From Chengkuizengella marina (lineage in GTDB: Bacteria; Bacillota; Bacilli; Paenibacillales; KCTC-33759), in the NCBI RefSeq assembly GCF_009910845.1, contig NZ_SIJB01000021.1, forward strand, positions 1 to 64,000: a stretch of DNA of 64,000 bases, given 5' to 3'. The notes under the pieces are model-generated. The model worked only from the letters and a program-made list of their open reading frames with translations. It was not told the origin of the DNA and did not search any database. A program made the translations under genes and the position numbers. Below, one piece after another: positions 1 to 7,703 of the stretch (within the stretch, counting starts at the first letter, position 1; every line of letters begins with the position of its first letter).

Positions 1-181
1 TTTCGTATAAAGATATTAAATCCTTTATTTCTTGTTCAGAAAATCGAGCCAAAGATCTCTTTTCTCGATAAAGGTCATGATCTGTATCCACATCAGTTGA
101 ATTTTTAACAACTAAAAAAGTAATACTATTAGTTATTAATAATAAGAGTATAAGACTGATTATTAGTGATGATTTTTTCAA
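1..181 (-). CDS. N-terminal part of a membrane-anchored or secreted protein (cut by window edge)
   Basis: Only the first 60 codons are present and the rest lies off the left edge. A TTG start at 181 follows a G-rich ribosome site (GGGGGGGAG, about 5 nt upstream). The product begins with two Lys and then about 18 hydrophobic residues (SSLIISLILLLLITNSITFL), typical of a signal anchor or uncleaved signal peptide, followed by a charged segment. No family is recognised from this fragment. The gene is too short in the window for a functional call; the frame stays open to base 1. Confidence 0.6.
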   Translation of the reverse strand, partial: MKKSSLIISLILLLLITNSITFLVVKNSTDVDTDHDLYREKRSLARFSEQEIKDLISLYE

Positions 182-300
182 TAACTCCCCCCCCTTTACC
201 AATCTAATCATACTCTATCTATCTGTACTTTTTGACTGGTAAATATAGGGTGATTTATAGTTAGTCTAATATAATTCTTAATAATTTTTATCAATCTTTT

Positions 301-366
301 ATTAAACAATATGGCCCCATTCATAAATAAAGGCACTTCTCTTATTAAAGAAAAGCGCCAGATCGT
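301..366. repeat. GCGCCA/ATTGTTGAA repeat copy, interrupted by the IS110 element
   Basis: AACAATATGGCC (305-316) is the reverse complement of the repeat core. GGCACTT (332-338) and AAGCGCC (353-359) form an imperfect hairpin that ends in GCGCCAG at the inferred IS110 left junction. The missing right half, ATTGTTAAAG, is found beyond the element at 1941-1950. Confidence 0.55.
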
Positions 367-420
367 ATTATGAGATCAGCCAGTCATTTCTGGTTGACCT
401 ATTTTTTATAGGTTATTCTT

Positions 421-600
421 TAAGTAGCCGGGGCAGAACGTAAGCGCCAGTGGGACTTGATCCCGTCCGCAATACTGTTCACCCCCTACTTGTAGAAACA
501 TGTTTGAGGCTGGTTGGGACATGGATCATTGATCCCGTATAACAAGCGAAGCTATGAAACTACAAGTTAGGTTAGGGGCTGCCGGCAAATCTATTAAAGG
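421..600 (+). ncRNA. Candidate IS110 bridge RNA in the left non-coding end
   Basis: IS110-group elements express a bridge RNA from the region upstream of the transposase. Here this region has long-range pairing: CCCCT 483-487 with AGGGG 574-578, and ACTTGTAG 488-495 with CTACAAGT 560-567. Two loops share a scaffold, TGGGAC followed by TTGATCCCGT (451-466, and 515-538 with an 8-nt insert). Each scaffold is preceded by a possible guide: AAGCGCCAG (442-450), identical to the left target flank 353-361, and GCTGGT (509-514), identical to the right end of the element 1935-1940. CAAT (470-473) could pair with the right target ATTG. The right donor guide is not clear. Start and end of the RNA are approximate. 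Confidence 0.6.
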
Positions 601-613
601 GAAGTGATACGAC

Positions 614-1818
614 ATGGATCCAGTCATTGGTCTGTTGCAAAAGGAGAAAGCCAAGTTCAAGCCTTTTTAGAAAAGAAAAATCCTTACAAAAAGAGTTTTA
701 AGTTTAAACACGATCGAATGCGTTTACATGATTATTATTTATTTTATCAGGAGGTAGAGCAAAGAGGTGGACAATCTCCGAGTGTTATTTTTGAATCAAC
801 GGGACACTATCACGAGCCAGTCTTGCAGTTTTTAGAGGACCATGGTGTAACCTATTATTTAGTCAATCCTGTCATTTCATATGAGGCCAAAAAAGTGAGT
901 CTACGAAAAGTCAAAACAGATGCCATGGATGCCTATCACCTCTGTGAGCTGTATTACAAAGAAGACCTAGAAGCATTTCAAAAGAAAAGTATTCAAACGC
1001 TAAACCTTCGCAATCTCAGTAGACAACATGATTCTTTTACTGGAACCTACGTACAAACCAAGTTGCAATTTCATACTATTTTAGATCAGGTTTTCCCTGA
1101 ATATAAAGGCGTATTTGGAGACTTATTTTCAAAGGTTTCTCTACATACCCTACTCGCTTTTCCAACTCCTAGAGAAGTTGAAGAACGGAGTATATATGAA
1201 ATTGCACATGAAATTCACCATTTATGTAAAAGTCGTTCAGAGTCCTGGGCCATGAAGAAAGCAGAGGAACTGAAATATGCCGCAAGAAATAATCCATACA
1301 AACAAACGCTATACTACAGTCATCTTATTAGTTTAAAGATGTATAGTGAAATGCTTCTACAATACCTAAAACACCTATCCCAGTTAGAGGCGGAGATAGA
1401 TGCCATGGCTCAAAAGTTTGAATCCTATCATATTATTAGATCAATCCCTGGTATCGGAGGTAAGATTGCAGCCACAATCATCTCCGAGATCGGTGAAATT
1501 GATCGATTTAATAACCCTAAGAAACTCGTTGCCTTTGCTGGCATTGATCCTAGTGTCCATGAATCAGGTCAATTCAAGGCTAGAATTAACCGTATTACGA
1601 AAAGAGGCTCTACTAGACTGAGGCAGATTTTATATACAGCTGTACAATGTGGCTTGATAAACACTCGGAATCCTAGACTAAAAGAATTCTATGATAGGAA
1701 ACGAGAGGAAGGTAAGCCACATAAAGTCGCAGTCATTGCTTGTGCTAATAAGCTCATTCACTGGATTTATGCTTTACTAAAACGAAAAGAGACATTTGTA
1801 ATATATCCCCTACCATAA
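614..1818 (+). pseudogene. IS110-family transposase, frameshifted, first catalytic Asp lost
   Basis: The body shows the DEDD RuvC-like domain (ESTGHYHEP; KTDAMDAYHL) and the C-terminal transposase_20 domain (RSIPGIGGKIAATIISEIG; RGSTRLRQILYTA with the likely catalytic Ser). The ancestral start is the ATG at 614, 9 nt after AAAGGGAAG, and it reads MDPVIGL before running out of frame. Family members continue G-L-D-V-A-K. Here GGTCTG runs directly into TTGCAAAA at 634/635, as if 4 nt (GATG or equivalent) were lost, which removes the Asp and shifts the frame. A GTG at 604 opens the remaining frame but yields an unrelated N-terminus without the Asp. The protein is probably inactive in either reading. 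Confidence 0.8.
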
Positions 1819-1982
1819 TAATCAATTTAAAGAAAATGTTTCCTATTATATTAAAGGAAGATTATTTGGTATGTTTATTTTTATCTTAAACAACTAAAAT
1901 AATTTTTTTAGCGTTTATTCTTGACTTCCTATTAGCTGGTATTGTTAAAGAACAGTTCATTTATAAATGATAAAAATTAAAT

Positions 1983-2579
1983 TTATTGCAAGTATCTTGG
2001 CTGTGAACCGAATAATTTATCTGCAACTAATTTACCGTCTTCATCAAATCCCCTTACAGTCCAATTTTGCTCAGAGTAACCATTTGTTAAGAAAAAGACA
2101 TAGTTTCCTTCAACTTCTCTTACTAAGTAACTATCCGGATATTGTTGAACTATATCCAATGATATAGTTTCATTTAAAGGGTCTTCTTGTTCAAGATGTT
2201 TTCCTTCTTCAAGATGATTTCCTACAGAAATATATTTAATATTGGAACCAGAAGGGATTTTTACTGCAACCATAAAATCTCCATTTTTTTCTCCATATCC
2301 TGCTACACTAAATGGCATACGGTCCTCAATTTCATAATAATCGGTTCCTCCATTATAAAAATAGATTGGACCAAATTTCTTTACTTTTGCTATACCAAAG
2401 TAATTACTATTTTTATGCTCAAATAGAATCCACTTACCGTTTTTAATGTTATAAGTTAGTACATTCTCAACATTACCGGGTATAGTTCCTGTAGGGTAAA
2501 AATTCACACCAAATAGTTTCATTCCTCCAAAAACCAAAATCAATAGAAATCCAAACGATACAACTAAAAATCGTTTCAT
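1983..2579 (-). CDS. Hypothetical signal-anchored protein, 198 aa
   Basis: The ATG at 2579 follows a good AGGAG site with 8-nt spacing. The product starts MKRF and then has a hydrophobic stretch (about residues 4-22), so it is either membrane anchored or exported; no lipobox Cys is seen. The rest is polar with many aromatic residues and Gly, and looks like a compact extracellular beta-rich domain ending in NWTVRGFDEDGKLVADKLFG. I do not recognise the family. It stands alone between the IS110 right end and a GCGCCA repeat, with no obvious operon partner, and fits the single-gene accessory cassettes of this block. Confidence 0.7.
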   Translation of the reverse strand: MKRFLVVSFGFLLILVFGGMKLFGVNFYPTGTIPGNVENVLTYNIKNGKWILFEHKNSNYFGIAKVKKFGPIYFYNGGTDYYEIEDRMPFSVAGYGEKNGDFMVAVKIPSGSNIKYISVGNHLEEGKHLEQEDPLNETISLDIVQQYPDSYLVREVEGNYVFFLTNGYSEQNWTVRGFDEDGKLVADKLFGSQPRYLQ

Positions 2580-2627
2580 TTTAGGAACTCCTGTCTATAT
2601 AATCTTAAAGTGTTTTATACATGGAAA

Positions 2628-2669
2628 TGGCGCTCTTCTTCAAGGAGTGCGCCAGATTGTTGAAGATCG
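2628..2669. repeat. GCGCCA/ATTGTTGAA intergenic repeat, most complete copy
   Basis: TGGCGC (2628-2633) and GCGCCA (2649-2654) form a hairpin. It continues into GATTGTTGAAGATCG (2655-2669). The copy lies just upstream of the gene starting at 2579. Confidence 0.55.
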
Positions 2670-2854
2670 ATTTTGTAAAGGAGTGAAATTCTATCTCTAT
2701 GTTTCAATTACTTTTCTTTATGAAAAAATTTTATTTTTTTCAGAATTAACAAAAAATTCCTGTTCAAATCCGTTAGTTTCGTAGTGAGCTAAACAGGAGA
2801 ATAATATTATTCATTTCATCTCTTCCAATCGTTCCCAGATATTCAATTCTACTA

Positions 2855-3277
2855 TCATATCTCAAATGCTAAATAACCCATTAATAAAATATTAGCTATT
2901 GGCCATATAATAAGATAAAACATAATATATGTCTCAAATTGTTGCTCTGCATACCAATTATTAACAATGCCTCTCCTAGCAACTATTATTTTTATTAGGA
3001 AATTAATGCCTAAAATCAATAAGTTACCCATTACTAGTAAGTAGTCTAAAAAGAACTGTTTAAAGTCGAATACACCGAAATTAACTATATCAAGTGATTT
3101 ATCAACATGATAATCGGTATATATACTAAATATCAAGCTACATGCTAATAAAATAACATTGATTTTAGATGACCACTTAAGAAGTTTCAAATAGTCATTA
3201 TCTGTTACTTTAAGTAGTATCATTACTCCAATTATTGATACTATCCATACTAAAAAAACTATTAAAATGATATCCAT
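2855..3277 (-). CDS. Small integral membrane protein, 140 aa
   Basis: An AGGAG site precedes the ATG at 3277. The protein has four clear hydrophobic segments at about residues 3-22, 40-53, 75-97 and 116-138, joined by short polar loops, so it should sit in the cytoplasmic membrane. No conserved motif is recognised. Its neighbours on both sides are single genes of unknown function separated by repeats, so context says little beyond membership of the accessory block. Codon use and AT content match the neighbours. Confidence 0.7.
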   Translation of the reverse strand: MDIILIVFLVWIVSIIGVMILLKVTDNDYLKLLKWSSKINVILLACSLIFSIYTDYHVDKSLDIVNFGVFDFKQFFLDYLLVMGNLLILGINFLIKIIVARRGIVNNWYAEQQFETYIMFYLIIWPIANILLMGYLAFEI

Positions 3278-3504
3278 AAAACTCTCCTAATTAAGGGCAA
3301 AAATATATGTTCAAGGTTAAATACGTTTCATCACTTAAACAGTTTCAAACTTATAATTAAAATTACTTTTACGAACACTTCACATTACTTTAGGTGGATA
3401 TGTTCACAAACTAATGTAGTTTTAAAATAAAGTTGCACCGTTTGTAAAGAAATCGAACTGTTTTGAATTTATCAAGACCTAAAGCGTAAAAAGTCATAAA
3501 AAAT

Positions 3505-3548
3505 AAACGATGATACATATTATACATGACTAATATGTATCATCGTTT
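3505..3548 (-). terminator. Rho-independent terminator with perfect 18-bp stem
   Basis: AAACGATGATACATATTA (3505-3522) pairs perfectly with 3531-3548 around an 8-nt loop. On the minus strand the stem is followed by a T-rich stretch, so it terminates the gene ending at 3593. The stem is unusually long and AT-rich. Confidence 0.8.
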
Positions 3549-3567
3549 TACTTCTTGTTAGACAAAT

Positions 3568-3586
3568 GCGCCATATTGTTAAATAA
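3568..3586. repeat. GCGCCA/ATTGTTGAA repeat copy
   Basis: GCGCCATATTGTTAAATAA, in the same orientation as the copies at 2649 and 4308, directly beyond the stop codon of the next gene. Confidence 0.5.
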
Positions 3587-3592
3587 AAAATT

Positions 3593-4270
3593 TTAAAACT
3601 CACTATAAGAATCAGAGATAGTAATTAGCAATCCGAGTTTATTAATCCTTTTATGATTATATGGAATATCAACTAACTTTTTGTAATTTTCATTCCATAG
3701 TAAATAAATAAAATATGGTTTGGTTTCTAAAAATTGATTTAGATTTATATTCTCGAAACGATAACACTCATTTGGAAAAACTTCATTACAATTGAATAAA
3801 TCTAGAATATCTTTTTCAATAGCTATTCCACCAATCTTAAATTGAAAGTTACAATATAGATCAGTAAGAAAGTTAGTGAAGTTAGGGAGATCTTCAACCT
3901 TTAAGCCTTTCTGTCCCCACTCTGGTGCATCAAATTCACATCCAAAAAAACAAAAATTAATCAATAGAGCATTTGAGGATACTTGTTCTATAAATAATAT
4001 TGCTTTTCGTCTACCAGCAACATGAACATATAACTTAACTTTCATAGAATGTATTTGAATTGTATGTGGATCTTCTTCGTCATATGGATAACCCTTAACG
4101 AACGACTCGATCATATCATCAAGTTTTTTATCAACAACCTCAATCTGATTATGGGATTTAGACAATTTATTCAGTATTGTTTTTATTACATTTTTCTTTT
4201 CGCCTTTAAGTTCCAATAAGAAACTTACTTCAAGAAAAGGGCCACCTCGCAACCATAGTGAGCAGTCCAT
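3593..4270 (-). CDS. Hypothetical cytoplasmic protein, 225 aa
   Basis: The start is placed at the ATG at 4270 because GGAGG (4277-4281) lies 6 nt ahead of it; an ATG 24 nt further upstream has no ribosome site. The product (MDCSLWLRGGPFLEVSFLL...) has no signal peptide or membrane helix. It mixes acidic and aromatic residues, with one PEWGQKGL stretch, and resembles the small soluble proteins often found as cargo in accessory regions, including immunity-type proteins, but no family is recognised. A terminator follows directly, so it is monocistronic. Repeat copies lie at both ends (3568 and 4308). Confidence 0.7.
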   Translation of the reverse strand: MDCSLWLRGGPFLEVSFLLELKGEKKNVIKTILNKLSKSHNQIEVVDKKLDDMIESFVKGYPYDEEDPHTIQIHSMKVKLYVHVAGRRKAILFIEQVSSNALLINFCFFGCEFDAPEWGQKGLKVEDLPNFTNFLTDLYCNFQFKIGGIAIEKDILDLFNCNEVFPNECYRFENINLNQFLETKPYFIYLLWNENYKKLVDIPYNHKRINKLGLLITISDSYSEF

Positions 4271-4307
4271 AAGTAACCTCCAATCCAAATACAATTATTC
4301 AATTAGT

Positions 4308-4327
4308 GCGCCATAGTGTTGAATAAG
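4308..4327. repeat. GCGCCA/ATTGTTGAA repeat copy
   Basis: GCGCCATAGTGTTGAATAAG, between the hypothetical gene starting at 4270 and the adenylyltransferase-like gene ending at 4407. Confidence 0.5.
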
Positions 4328-4406
4328 AACAATTCCTTTTTGAAGAATACTTTAAGCAAATTTTTTATCGATTGTAAGGCCTACTTTAAATTGGCATAGT
4401 TACATC

Positions 4407-5288
4407 TTAAAATACTTGCTTTGCATCAACAGATAATTTTTTTACCTGTTTAAGATATGTTGTCATATTATTATCATCATCAATTGGATATTTAAAATCG
4501 AAATGTTTAGAGACATCTTGAGATAGGGTACGAAACAGCTCACAAGCGCTAAAAATAGAATCCCACATATTTTCATAATTACTATCAGAATATGTTTTTT
4601 GATACAATTCCCAATACGATTGTGGCAAATACTTGTTAAAATATTTCCCCAGTTTCCCTGTAGACACTTCAAAATCATATCTGATTCCTATCCACCAAGA
4701 GACCATTTTATCCAAATTACTTCTTGTTGTATATTCAAACATCAATTTTGCATAAGGAAGCTCATTTCGCCATATCCCTTTAGCAACGTTTTGTGAACAC
4801 CACCAAAAGTTATTTGTACAACTATTAAATTCACCTTCAGTTGGCTTTTTCACGTGATAGTCCATGTCATTGGGTAAAGGTATTGTAGGTAAGATGTTAT
4901 CTTTATCCATTAATTTTAAGGTAAGCTTATCTTCACCATATTCTTCAAGCATAGCTTCCCTTGTTTGCAGGAGAAGATCAATTCTATTGCCATCGGTAAA
5001 CAACATTAAATATGCATATCTACGTTCAAAATCCATATTTATCCCTATACTTTTATCTAGTTTATCTGGTTCTTGAATCATCAGTAAATTTCCAAAGACA
5101 TTGAACCATTTCTCATCTTTTATGAAAGAAGCAGTTTCTGTAACCACATAAACAATATCATAATCTTGAAAAATATCTTTCGAAGCATTCGGGTTAGTCC
5201 TTGAACCATTCATATAAACTGCTCTTACACGATCATCATTTTTAGCTACTTCTTTTATCAAAGCAAACATCTCTTGTTCGTTTCTCAT
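4407..5288 (-). CDS. ANT(6)/AadK-like aminoglycoside 6-adenylyltransferase
   Basis: The 293-aa length and sequence fit the streptomycin 6-adenylyltransferase family, which transfers AMP from ATP to the 6-position of streptomycin. The nucleotidyltransferase signature is visible as GSRTNP (about 28-33) followed by DYDIVYVV (about 42-49), with the metal-binding D-x-D. FERRYAYLMLFTDGNRIDLLL supplies the third acidic residue. The C-terminal helical half, with WWCSQNVAKGIWRNELPYAK and YFNKYLP, is typical of AadK. A GAGGTGAG site precedes the ATG at 5288. The gene stands alone in an accessory block, consistent with an intrinsic or acquired resistance determinant. Substrate and activity are not proven by sequence. 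Confidence 0.85.
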   Translation of the reverse strand: MRNEQEMFALIKEVAKNDDRVRAVYMNGSRTNPNASKDIFQDYDIVYVVTETASFIKDEKWFNVFGNLLMIQEPDKLDKSIGINMDFERRYAYLMLFTDGNRIDLLLQTREAMLEEYGEDKLTLKLMDKDNILPTIPLPNDMDYHVKKPTEGEFNSCTNNFWWCSQNVAKGIWRNELPYAKLMFEYTTRSNLDKMVSWWIGIRYDFEVSTGKLGKYFNKYLPQSYWELYQKTYSDSNYENMWDSIFSACELFRTLSQDVSKHFDFKYPIDDDNNMTTYLKQVKKLSVDAKQVF

Positions 5289-5605
5289 TATCTCACCTCG
5301 TATTTTCCATAATATATTATTGGTTCTAGATTGTAAAAGATAGATTACGCGCTGAAATCTGACAATTTTTAATCAAATTTCATTCTGAGAATTTATAATA
5401 TTCATTATACGAAAATATCAATTAAAATGTTTCATTTTTTAGCTGGTACTTAATGATACTTGTACAAAAATATATGAATATAGTCCAAGTGTAATAATTA
5501 ATAAGAAGTTTGTTAATTACATATTATGGGTTTCACTAAATAAGATGCTTTACACATTGACTCAGGTTCAATCGTTTATACTTTAATTTCTATACTATTC
5601 TATCT

Positions 5606-5624
5606 CTTATTCAACAATATGGCC
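5606..5624. repeat. GCGCCA/ATTGTTGAA repeat copy, reverse orientation
   Basis: CTTATTCAACAATATGGCC is the reverse complement of the copies at 2649, 3568 and 4308. It marks the right limit of the repeat-bearing block. Confidence 0.5.
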
Positions 5625-5648
5625 CAATTGTAGAATATAAAAATTAAA

Positions 5649-5683
5649 AAAACTCATGAATCACATTCTGATTCATGAGTTTT
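5649..5683 (-). terminator. Rho-independent terminator of the neutral protease gene
   Basis: AAAACTCATGAATCA pairs perfectly with TGATTCATGAGTTTT around CATTC. On the minus strand a run of seven T follows. It lies about 140 bp beyond the protease stop codon. Confidence 0.8.
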
Positions 5684-5824
5684 GATCAACCTTTTTAACA
5701 AATAATCAATCTTTCTTTTAAAACTACAACTGTCTCACCTGCTAACTTTAAAAAAACTGTAAACAAAATATGAAGTCAATTCATAGTAGTAATGGTTTTT
5801 TTAATATACTCATCTAAGTATCTT

Positions 5825-7516
5825 TTAATTGATACCTACGGATGCATAACCATTTGCAACTGCGTTATATTCAGCACTGTTAGTACCATACAAATCTGCA
5901 GCAGATTGTAATAAAGCATTCCGTGCATCAATAAATTGTGATTGAGAAGTTAAATATCTCGTAAGCGCACGATAATATATTTTTCCTGATTTTTCTAGAC
6001 CGATATCTGTTGCAATATTGTAGAATGCTTTATTCGGAATACCACTGTTTATGTGAACTCCTCCCCAATCCCCTTCTCTTGTATTAGGAAGTTGTACAAA
6101 GTCATCCATATGAGCAGGCTGTTTTCCATTAAGAGTTGGATCATACATATATCTCATTGCATCTCCATCAATATCTGGAGTAAAAATATCTTCCCCTAGT
6201 AACCAATCTACTGAGCCTTCATAGTCTGCCTCTATTAATATTCCAAATATATCTGAGAATGATTCATTTAATGCACCAGGCTGGTTTTCATAGACTAGAT
6301 TTGCTGAATAATCAGTGACTGCGTGTGTTACCTCGTGTGCTACTACATCTAGAGATTCAGAAAAAGGAGTGTATTCATTACCATTACTAGCTATACCTCC
6401 ATCTCCATAAATCCATTGTGTACCCACCCATGCAGCATTGATATATGATCCGCCTTCTGGATCTCCAACATGGACACTTGTTATAAAGTCACTTCCTCTA
6501 TTATCATAACTATTTCGATTATGATTATCTAAAAAATAATCATAGGCAACACCTGCATAATGATGAGCATCTACAGCCGCTTTTTGACGTGTAGAATTAA
6601 AATTGTTATTACTATCAATAACTAGAGATCCCCTTTGATATCTATCATTAGCATCATAAGTTTTAATAATACCATCCCTTGTTACATCATATAAGTAATA
6701 AGTTCCATTATATAAATACGTATTAATGTCTCTAACTTCTCCTGAAAGTCCTGTACCCTTTCCAATTTGAGCCATATCTTCAATTCGATTATAGGATTTA
6801 AGCACATTACCCTTCTTAGCATCAATAAAGAAGAATTCACGACCAATATACGGTTCTAAAAATTGAAGCTCAACGATATATACAGGCATCCATTTCCCTT
6901 CATGATGATACATATAAAGATCAGCTGTTTGTTCCGTTGTATACGTATCCTCTTCTGGCGTAAAACTTAGTTCATTTTCAGCTACCTCAATAGCTTTTGA
7001 AGAAGAAAGTTTAATTGATTTGCTCCATTTTTTATTAACTAATTTAGGTTCTACTTGTCCATTTATAGAGATTACAACACCATTATTATCCGTGTGTACG
7101 CTTAATTCTGCTCCATAAACAGGGATGCCATCAACGGTAAATTGAGTTTTATAATGTGTCATACCAAGTTCATCAGATTCAGTCGAAATAATATCAAAAT
7201 CTCCGTCTACTATATTAAATAAATCCTTATTCTCTTCTAGAAAACTTGAGATATTCATATTTTCATCTGATAGTTTACCAGAGATATAACGAGGAACACC
7301 TTTCTTTTCATCCCATGAAACTTTTAATTTGTCCTTTTTTTCCAAGGATTTCTCTTCCATCTTATTTAACTTTTTCATTTGTTTTTCATTAACATCATTT
7401 AAACCTGTTTCTGAAATGAGGGAATTTGCAGAAACATGATCAGCAATCGAAGTTAACAGCACACCAAAAGTCAATAAAGCAGCTAATAGGAATGACACCA
7501 TTTTCATTTTTTTCAT
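5825..7516 (-). CDS. Secreted M4 neutral metalloprotease (bacillolysin type)
   Basis: This is a thermolysin-family zinc endopeptidase made as a preproenzyme of 563 aa. The order is signal peptide (about 1-31, cleaved after VSA), FTP/PepSY propeptide (about 50-245), then the catalytic domain and M4 C-terminal domain. Zinc ligands and catalytic residues are all visible: HEVTH at 394-398, the downstream Glu in GALNESFSD (about 418), and the acid-base His in GGVHINSGI (about 488). SVHVGDPEGGSYINAAW is also typical of the family. AAAGGAG precedes the ATG. It is monocistronic with a strong terminator. The likely role is extracellular protein degradation for nutrition. No key residue is missing. Confidence 0.95.
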   Translation of the reverse strand: MKKMKMVSFLLAALLTFGVLLTSIADHVSANSLISETGLNDVNEKQMKKLNKMEEKSLEKKDKLKVSWDEKKGVPRYISGKLSDENMNISSFLEENKDLFNIVDGDFDIISTESDELGMTHYKTQFTVDGIPVYGAELSVHTDNNGVVISINGQVEPKLVNKKWSKSIKLSSSKAIEVAENELSFTPEEDTYTTEQTADLYMYHHEGKWMPVYIVELQFLEPYIGREFFFIDAKKGNVLKSYNRIEDMAQIGKGTGLSGEVRDINTYLYNGTYYLYDVTRDGIIKTYDANDRYQRGSLVIDSNNNFNSTRQKAAVDAHHYAGVAYDYFLDNHNRNSYDNRGSDFITSVHVGDPEGGSYINAAWVGTQWIYGDGGIASNGNEYTPFSESLDVVAHEVTHAVTDYSANLVYENQPGALNESFSDIFGILIEADYEGSVDWLLGEDIFTPDIDGDAMRYMYDPTLNGKQPAHMDDFVQLPNTREGDWGGVHINSGIPNKAFYNIATDIGLEKSGKIYYRALTRYLTSQSQFIDARNALLQSAADLYGTNSAEYNAVANGYASVGIN

Positions 7517-7703
7517 CTTTTGTTTCTCCTTTCAATTTTCCATAAATTAATTTACCTTTTTTAATCATATATCAACATTTTTTCATTTATTTCCTCCTCC
7601 CCTAAAATATACTTGAGCAAGTTAAATTATGTAAGTAAGTATGTAAGATCATACCTAAATAATAAATCAAGAATTATAAATATGTCAATAAATCAATGGT
7701 CCA

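Larger units (their letters stand above)
364..1940 (+). mobile_element. IS110-family insertion sequence (degenerate transposase) inserted in a GCGCCA-type repeat
   Basis: The unit comprises about 250 bp of non-coding left end, a DEDD/Tnp20 transposase and a short right end, about 1.58 kb in all, which is the usual IS110-group layout. It has no terminal inverted repeats. Boundaries are inferred. The left flank ends in AAGCGCCAG (353-361) plus AT, and the right flank begins AT plus TGTTAAAG (1941-1950). Joining the flanks rebuilds a GCGCCAGATTGTTRAAG repeat like the intact copy at 2649-2669. The shared AT (362-363, 1941-1942) would be the core dinucleotide. The family and unit are secure; the exact ends are an inference. 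Confidence 0.7.
3278..3592. other. Intergenic stretch with one strong terminator and a repeat copy
   Basis: No supported coding frame is seen. Apart from the hairpin at 3505-3548 and the repeat at 3568-3586 the DNA is plain AT-rich spacer. Confidence 0.5.
5289..5824. other. Intergenic region with repeat and protease terminator
   Basis: AT-rich spacer with no supported gene. It contains a reverse-orientation copy of the GCGCCA-type repeat and the strong hairpin at 5649-5683. Confidence 0.5.

Noticed and set aside
1400-1621. Second-frame protein inside the transposase gene
   Set aside because: It is a shadow of the transposase frame with no ribosome site.
4407-5288. Recently acquired resistance gene on a mobile unit
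   Set aside because: AadK-like genes are often intrinsic in Bacillales, and no inverted repeats or target duplications flank it; only the repeat copies are notable.
301-5640. Integron-like array with attC-type repeats
   Set aside because: No tyrosine integrase is present, repeat copies differ in orientation and lack the attC core pair; kept only as a repeat family.
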